Shown: piece after piece, positions 6,427-9,709 of the stretch
Layout: every line of letters starts with the position of its first letter
Numbering within the stretch: position 1 is the first letter of the stretch
Source: JBARCX01 sp049794535
GTDB lineage: Bacteria; Pseudomonadota; Gammaproteobacteria; Xanthomonadales; Rhodanobacteraceae
DNA length: 9,709 nt
NCBI GenBank assembly: GCA_049794535.1
Contig: JBARCX010000405.1
Span: 1 to 9,709 of the forward strand
Direction: 5' to 3'
Made by a program: the position numbers and the translations under genes
The notes under the pieces: generated by a model
Told to the model about the DNA's origin: nothing
Seen by the model: only the letters and a program-made list of their open reading frames with translations
The model's database searches: none

Positions 6427-7530
6427 ATGTTGAACGAATCGATGACATCGAACGCTGTTAGCTTGCCGCCACCGCAATTGCTGGAAGCTTGGCAGCGCTT
6501 GCGTCAGGACGAACCTGGCCTACGTGCACGTGATCTCGCCGAACGACTTGGCGTGAGTGAGGGCGAACTCGTCGCCAGCCGCTGCGGTGATGGCGTTACC
6601 CGCCTGGAAGGGCCGTGGTCCGATCTTATTTATGCACTGCCCACGCTAGGCCATGTGATGGTGCTCACCCGCAACGATAGCTGCGTGCATGAGAAGAAAG
6701 GCACGTTCGCGCATATCGAGATTGGCGGCGTCATGGGTGTGGTGCTGGATGAGGCGATCGATCTGCGTCTGTTCCTCAACCATTGGCGGCACGGATTTGC
6801 GGTACGTGAAGAATCACGCGGACGCTGGCTGCAAAGCCTGCAGTTCTTCGACGGCGACGGTCGTGCCGTGCACAAGATCTATCTCACCGACAGTAGCTAT
6901 CACGATGCATGGAACAGTCTGGTAGGACGTTTCACGGCAGGCGTGCAATCGCCGTTGTTGGAGCTGCATACCGTGGCCGATCCCTTACCGCATCTGCTTA
7001 ACGATGACGCCGTGGATGTGGATGCATTACGTGCGGGCTGGCGTGCCATGCGCGATCCCCACGATTTCTTCGCGCTGCTTCGGCGGCAGCAAGTCACTCG
7101 CGTGCAAGCGCTCCACTTGGTCGGCAAGGAATTCGCGCGGCCGGTAGCGAAGGCGGCGATACGCACGGTATTGGAGACGGCGGCCGTCGATGGTTTGCCC
7201 ATCATGGTGTTCGTCGGCTCGCCCGGCGTCGTGCAGATCCATACCGGCCCGGTGCGCAACATCAAGGCCGTTGGGCCGTGGATCAACGTACTCGATGAGG
7301 ATTTCAACCTGCACCTGCGCGAGGATCACATCGCCGAAAGCTGGGTCGTACAGAAGCCCACGCCGGAAGGCAACGTGACTTCACTCGAACTGTACGACGC
7401 ACGTGGTGTGCAGATCGTGCAGCTGTTCGGTAAGCGCAAGCCGGGTATCCCTGAGCTGGAAGCGTGGCGCACGCTGGTGAACAGCTTGGCTGATGGTGAG
7501 GCAGTCCCCTCGGAGACAACCCATGCATAA
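6427..7530 (+). CDS. hmuS: Cytoplasmic haem-handling protein, HemS/PhuS/ChuS family
   Basis: A 367-residue soluble protein made of two tandem HemS/ChuX-type domains (about 20-185 and 195-355). The N-terminal LRARDLAERLGVSEGELVAS is a family hallmark, and the first half has LQFFDGDGRAVHKIYLTD. The haem-ligand histidine is probably H212, in DPHDFFALLRR, at the place of PhuS His209. Members bind haem arriving from the ABC importer and either hand it to haem oxygenase (PhuS) or have been reported to break it down (ChuS, HemS); which applies here cannot be told. GAGGA at 6415-6419, seven bases before ATG 6427, supports the start, although ATG 6442 is possible. It is 43 bases after hmuR, and its stop overlaps the hmuT start by eight bases. 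Confidence 0.92.
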   Translation: MLNESMTSNAVSLPPPQLLEAWQRLRQDEPGLRARDLAERLGVSEGELVASRCGDGVTRLEGPWSDLIYALPTLGHVMVLTRNDSCVHEKKGTFAHIEIGGVMGVVLDEAIDLRLFLNHWRHGFAVREESRGRWLQSLQFFDGDGRAVHKIYLTDSSYHDAWNSLVGRFTAGVQSPLLELHTVADPLPHLLNDDAVDVDALRAGWRAMRDPHDFFALLRRQQVTRVQALHLVGKEFARPVAKAAIRTVLETAAVDGLPIMVFVGSPGVVQIHTGPVRNIKAVGPWINVLDEDFNLHLREDHIAESWVVQKPTPEGNVTSLELYDARGVQIVQLFGKRKPGIPELEAWRTLVNSLADGEAVPSETTHA

Positions 7531-8389
7531 GTGGCTTGTGCTGGGCGTGCTCAGCTTGGTGTCGGCAGTTACTTTCGCCGGTGAATCGGGAGCGAGACAG
7601 GCCGTCACTGCGACGCGCGTGGTGGCATTGGGCGGCGATATCACCGAGACGATCTATGCGCTGGATGCGCAGTCGTCTTTGGTCGGTGTGGATAGCACCA
7701 GCCTATGGCCAGAGGCCGCGCATACATTGCCGAATGTGGGTTATGTACGCCAACTTGCCGCTGAAGGTGTACTGGCATTGCATCCGCAGCTGATCATCGC
7801 CACCCACGATGCCGGGCCGCCGCAAGTCATCGCGCAATTGCGTAGCGCCGGTGTTCGCATGGAAATGCTGCCGGTGACGCAGACACCGGCTGACGTCGTG
7901 GCCAAGGTGAATCGCATCGGCCAGCTACTCGGCAAGGATGCTGCTGCAACGACATTGGCGAAGCAGATCGAGAGCGACTACGCGACGTTGGCGAAACAGG
8001 TCGCGGCCATGCCACATCATCCGCGCGTGGTATTCCTCATGTCGGCAGGTTCCGGCAGTCCGATGGCTGCCGGCCGCGATACCGCTGCCATGCGCGCGAT
8101 CACGTTGGCCGGTGGTCTCAATGCCACCGACGACTACATTGGCTACAAGCCGGTATCTGCCGAAGCACTCGTGGCGCAAGCACCCGATGTGATCCTGCTG
8201 ATGCGCGAGCGCGCCGATGAGCTTGGAGGTATAGAGGGTGTACTTAAGCTGCCGGGCATTGCACTTACGCCAGCAGGCAAGACGCGACAGATCCTGTTTG
8301 TCGATGGTCAGGCATTGCTGGGCTTCGGGCCGCGCAATGCGGATGCCGAGTTGACCCTGCAGCATGAGCTGGCCTCTGTGCAGCCATGA
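7523..8389 (+). CDS. hmuT: Periplasmic haem-binding protein of the ABC importer
   Basis: A 288-residue class III substrate-binding protein (PhuT/ShuT/HmuT type) that carries haem from the receptor to the permease. It has a Sec signal peptide (residues 1-19, cut after VTFA). The mature protein has the two-lobed fold signature: VVALGGDITETIYALDAQ, then VGYVRQLAAEGVLALHPQLI and THDAGPPQVIAQL. The tyrosine Y74 in GYVRQ matches the axial haem ligand known in PhuT and ShuT, which supports haem over siderophores as substrate. GGAG at 7512-7515, seven bases before ATG 7523, decides the start. A longer GTG start at 7493 would put extra residues before the signal peptide. It overlaps hmuS by eight bases and hmuU by four (ATGA), indicating translational coupling. 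Confidence 0.92.
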   Translation: MHKWLVLGVLSLVSAVTFAGESGARQAVTATRVVALGGDITETIYALDAQSSLVGVDSTSLWPEAAHTLPNVGYVRQLAAEGVLALHPQLIIATHDAGPPQVIAQLRSAGVRMEMLPVTQTPADVVAKVNRIGQLLGKDAAATTLAKQIESDYATLAKQVAAMPHHPRVVFLMSAGSGSPMAAGRDTAAMRAITLAGGLNATDDYIGYKPVSAEALVAQAPDVILLMRERADELGGIEGVLKLPGIALTPAGKTRQILFVDGQALLGFGPRNADAELTLQHELASVQP

Positions 8390-9462
8390 ACAGCATCGTG
8401 CTGCCGCAAGGTCGCATGCGATTGGGGCGGCGCAGCCTCGCACTCGGTGGGCTTACGATGTTGTTGCTGGCCGTCGCTGTTTGCGGAATGGGCACAGGTG
8501 CCATGCATTTGACCGCAGGTGAAGTGCTCGGTGCTTTGCTACGTTGGCTAAGCGGGCAGCCGGCACAAGGCAATGATCAAATTGTGCTGATGCTACGGTT
8601 ACCACGCGTACTGATGGCCACCCTGGTGGGTGCGTCACTTGCGTGTAGCGGTACGACCATGCAGGGGCTCTTTCGCAATCCGCTCGTCGAGCCCGGCCTC
8701 ATCGGTGTATCGGCGGGTTCGGCGCTGGGAGCGATTGCGATGATCGTGCTCGGTGGCAACTTGCTTGGTAGCGTGTCTGGTATAGCGCCGGGTATCGCTG
8801 GCTCGTTTGGCATCGCAGGTGCCGCTTTTGCCGGTGGGTTGTTGGCAACGGTGCTGGTCTATCTGATCGGGCGGAAGCGACCCGGTGTCGCAACGCTGCT
8901 ATTGGCAGGTGTGGCCATCAACGCTATCGCCATGGCCGGTGTCGGTCTGTTGACGTATCTGGCCAATGAGCATCAGTTGCGTGATCTCAGTTTCTGGACG
9001 TTAGGCAGCCTTGGCGGCACCGACTGGAAACGATTAGCTGCCGTCGCGCCATTGATGTTGTTACCCGTGTTGTTGTTGCCACGTTACGCACGTGCATTGA
9101 ATGCACTGCTACTGGGTGAGCGCGAAGCTGCGTTGCTTGGGTTTCGCCCCGAACGGTTGCGGCCGCAATTGGTGGCACTAGTGGCACTGGCAACCAGCGC
9201 TGCGGTGGCTATGTGTGGTGTCATCAGTTTTGTCGGCCTGTTGGTGCCGCATGTTCTACGCATGATCTGGGGGCCGGATCACCGCCTGTTGCTGCCGGCC
9301 TCTGCATTGGCGGGCGCTACGTTATTGATCGGTGCCGACAGCGTGGCACGCCTGGTGGTTGCGCCTGCCGAATTGCCTATCGGCGTGATCACTGCGCTAC
9401 TCGGCGGCCCGTTCTTCCTATGGTTACTGATGCGAATGCACGTCACCGAGGGCGGCTCATGA
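8386..9462 (+). CDS. hmuU: Haem ABC transporter permease, FecCD family
   Basis: A 358-residue, highly hydrophobic inner-membrane protein with about ten transmembrane helices, of the BtuC/FecCD type (PF01032). The family signature is clear: RLPRVLMATLVGASLACSG (71-89), then TMQGLFRNPLVEPGLIGVSAG (91-111). The cytoplasmic coupling region EREAALLGFRPERLR (245-259) should contact the ATPase. FVGLLVPHVLRM (282-293) and PIGVITALLGGPFFLWLLMR (331-350) are also typical. Two copies would form the channel for haem taken from HmuT. The start overlaps the hmuT stop as ATGA, and its own stop overlaps hmuV in the same way. ATG 8416 is an alternative start that would drop ten residues outside the membrane. 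Confidence 0.93.
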   Translation: MNSIVLPQGRMRLGRRSLALGGLTMLLLAVAVCGMGTGAMHLTAGEVLGALLRWLSGQPAQGNDQIVLMLRLPRVLMATLVGASLACSGTTMQGLFRNPLVEPGLIGVSAGSALGAIAMIVLGGNLLGSVSGIAPGIAGSFGIAGAAFAGGLLATVLVYLIGRKRPGVATLLLAGVAINAIAMAGVGLLTYLANEHQLRDLSFWTLGSLGGTDWKRLAAVAPLMLLPVLLLPRYARALNALLLGEREAALLGFRPERLRPQLVALVALATSAAVAMCGVISFVGLLVPHVLRMIWGPDHRLLLPASALAGATLLIGADSVARLVVAPAELPIGVITALLGGPFFLWLLMRMHVTEGGS

Positions 9463-9709
9463 ATGTTGCATTCGATACGTTTGGCGAGTTTGCGCAAATG
9501 GGCCAACTGGCTGCACATGATGTGCATTTGAATCGCGGTGGACGGCGCGTTTTACAGTCCGTCGATCTACGGGCAAAAGCAGGCCGTCTACTGGTGCTCG
9601 TGGGTCCCAATGGCGCAGGCAAGAGCAGCCTGCTCAATGTGCTCGCTGGGGTGCTGCCACCGACCACAGGTCGCGCGACGCTGGATGGAGTAGCGATGTC
9701 GCAATGGTC
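9459..9709 (+). CDS. hmuV: Haem ABC transporter ATP-binding protein (N-terminal part, cut by window end)
   Basis: The first 83 codons are present; the frame is open to the window edge. After a short N-terminal extension, QLAAHDVHLNRGGRRVL forms the first strands. The Walker A motif GPNGAGKSS is at residues 49-57, with the nucleotide-binding lysine at K55. LLNVLAGVLPPTTGRATLDG follows, as in all FecE/BtuD/HmuV-type ATPases. The Q-loop, signature motif and Walker B lie beyond the window. It would power haem import through HmuU. The start overlaps the hmuU stop by four bases (ATGA), with GAGGG a few bases upstream; an internal ATG at 9498 is less likely. Gene order makes haem the probable substrate. 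Confidence 0.92.
   Translation, partial: MNVAFDTFGEFAQMGQLAAHDVHLNRGGRRVLQSVDLRAKAGRLLVLVGPNGAGKSSLLNVLAGVLPPTTGRATLDGVAMSQW

Overview
The window looks like chromosome of a gammaproteobacterium, most likely a Xanthomonadales/Rhodanobacteraceae-type organism such as Dyella or a relative. This placement rests on the moderately GC-rich composition, the style of the protein sequences and the form of the Fur-type operator; it is inference, not a database result. I see no mobile element, tRNA, rRNA or CRISPR array.

Left part (1-2477): the tail of an unidentified gene (1-138), a YdeI/OmpD-associated family protein (240-818), and a membrane-anchored periplasmic serine hydrolase of the class C beta-lactamase fold (985-2370). 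The serine hydrolase converges on an exported seven-bladed Vgb/streptogramin-lyase-like beta-propeller protein on the minus strand (2478-3656). Two small hairpins lie in the convergent gap.

Middle (3657-4037): a 381-bp divergent control region. It holds a near-perfect Fur operator (AATGAGA-N5-TCTCATT) and, just before the receptor gene, two abutting hairpins. The second pairs TCCTTTGCCA perfectly with TGGCAAAGGA and so buries the whole Shine-Dalgarno sequence of the receptor gene. This is the most interesting signal in the window: a candidate RNA thermometer or other translational switch on a haem receptor mRNA.

Right part (4038-9709): a compact haem-uptake operon in the order hmuR-hmuS-hmuT-hmuU-hmuV. 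It encodes an outer-membrane TonB-dependent receptor, a cytoplasmic haem-handling protein, a periplasmic haem-binding protein, an inner-membrane FecCD-type permease and an ABC ATPase (cut by the window end). hmuS/T, T/U and U/V overlap by 8, 4 and 4 bases, so they are very probably co-transcribed and translationally coupled. Haem would pass from HmuR through HmuT to HmuUV and then to HmuS in the cytoplasm. TonB/ExbB/ExbD are not in the window. The receptor lacks the histidine expected between the FRAP and NPNL motifs of classical haem receptors, so its haem ligation or exact substrate deserves checking.
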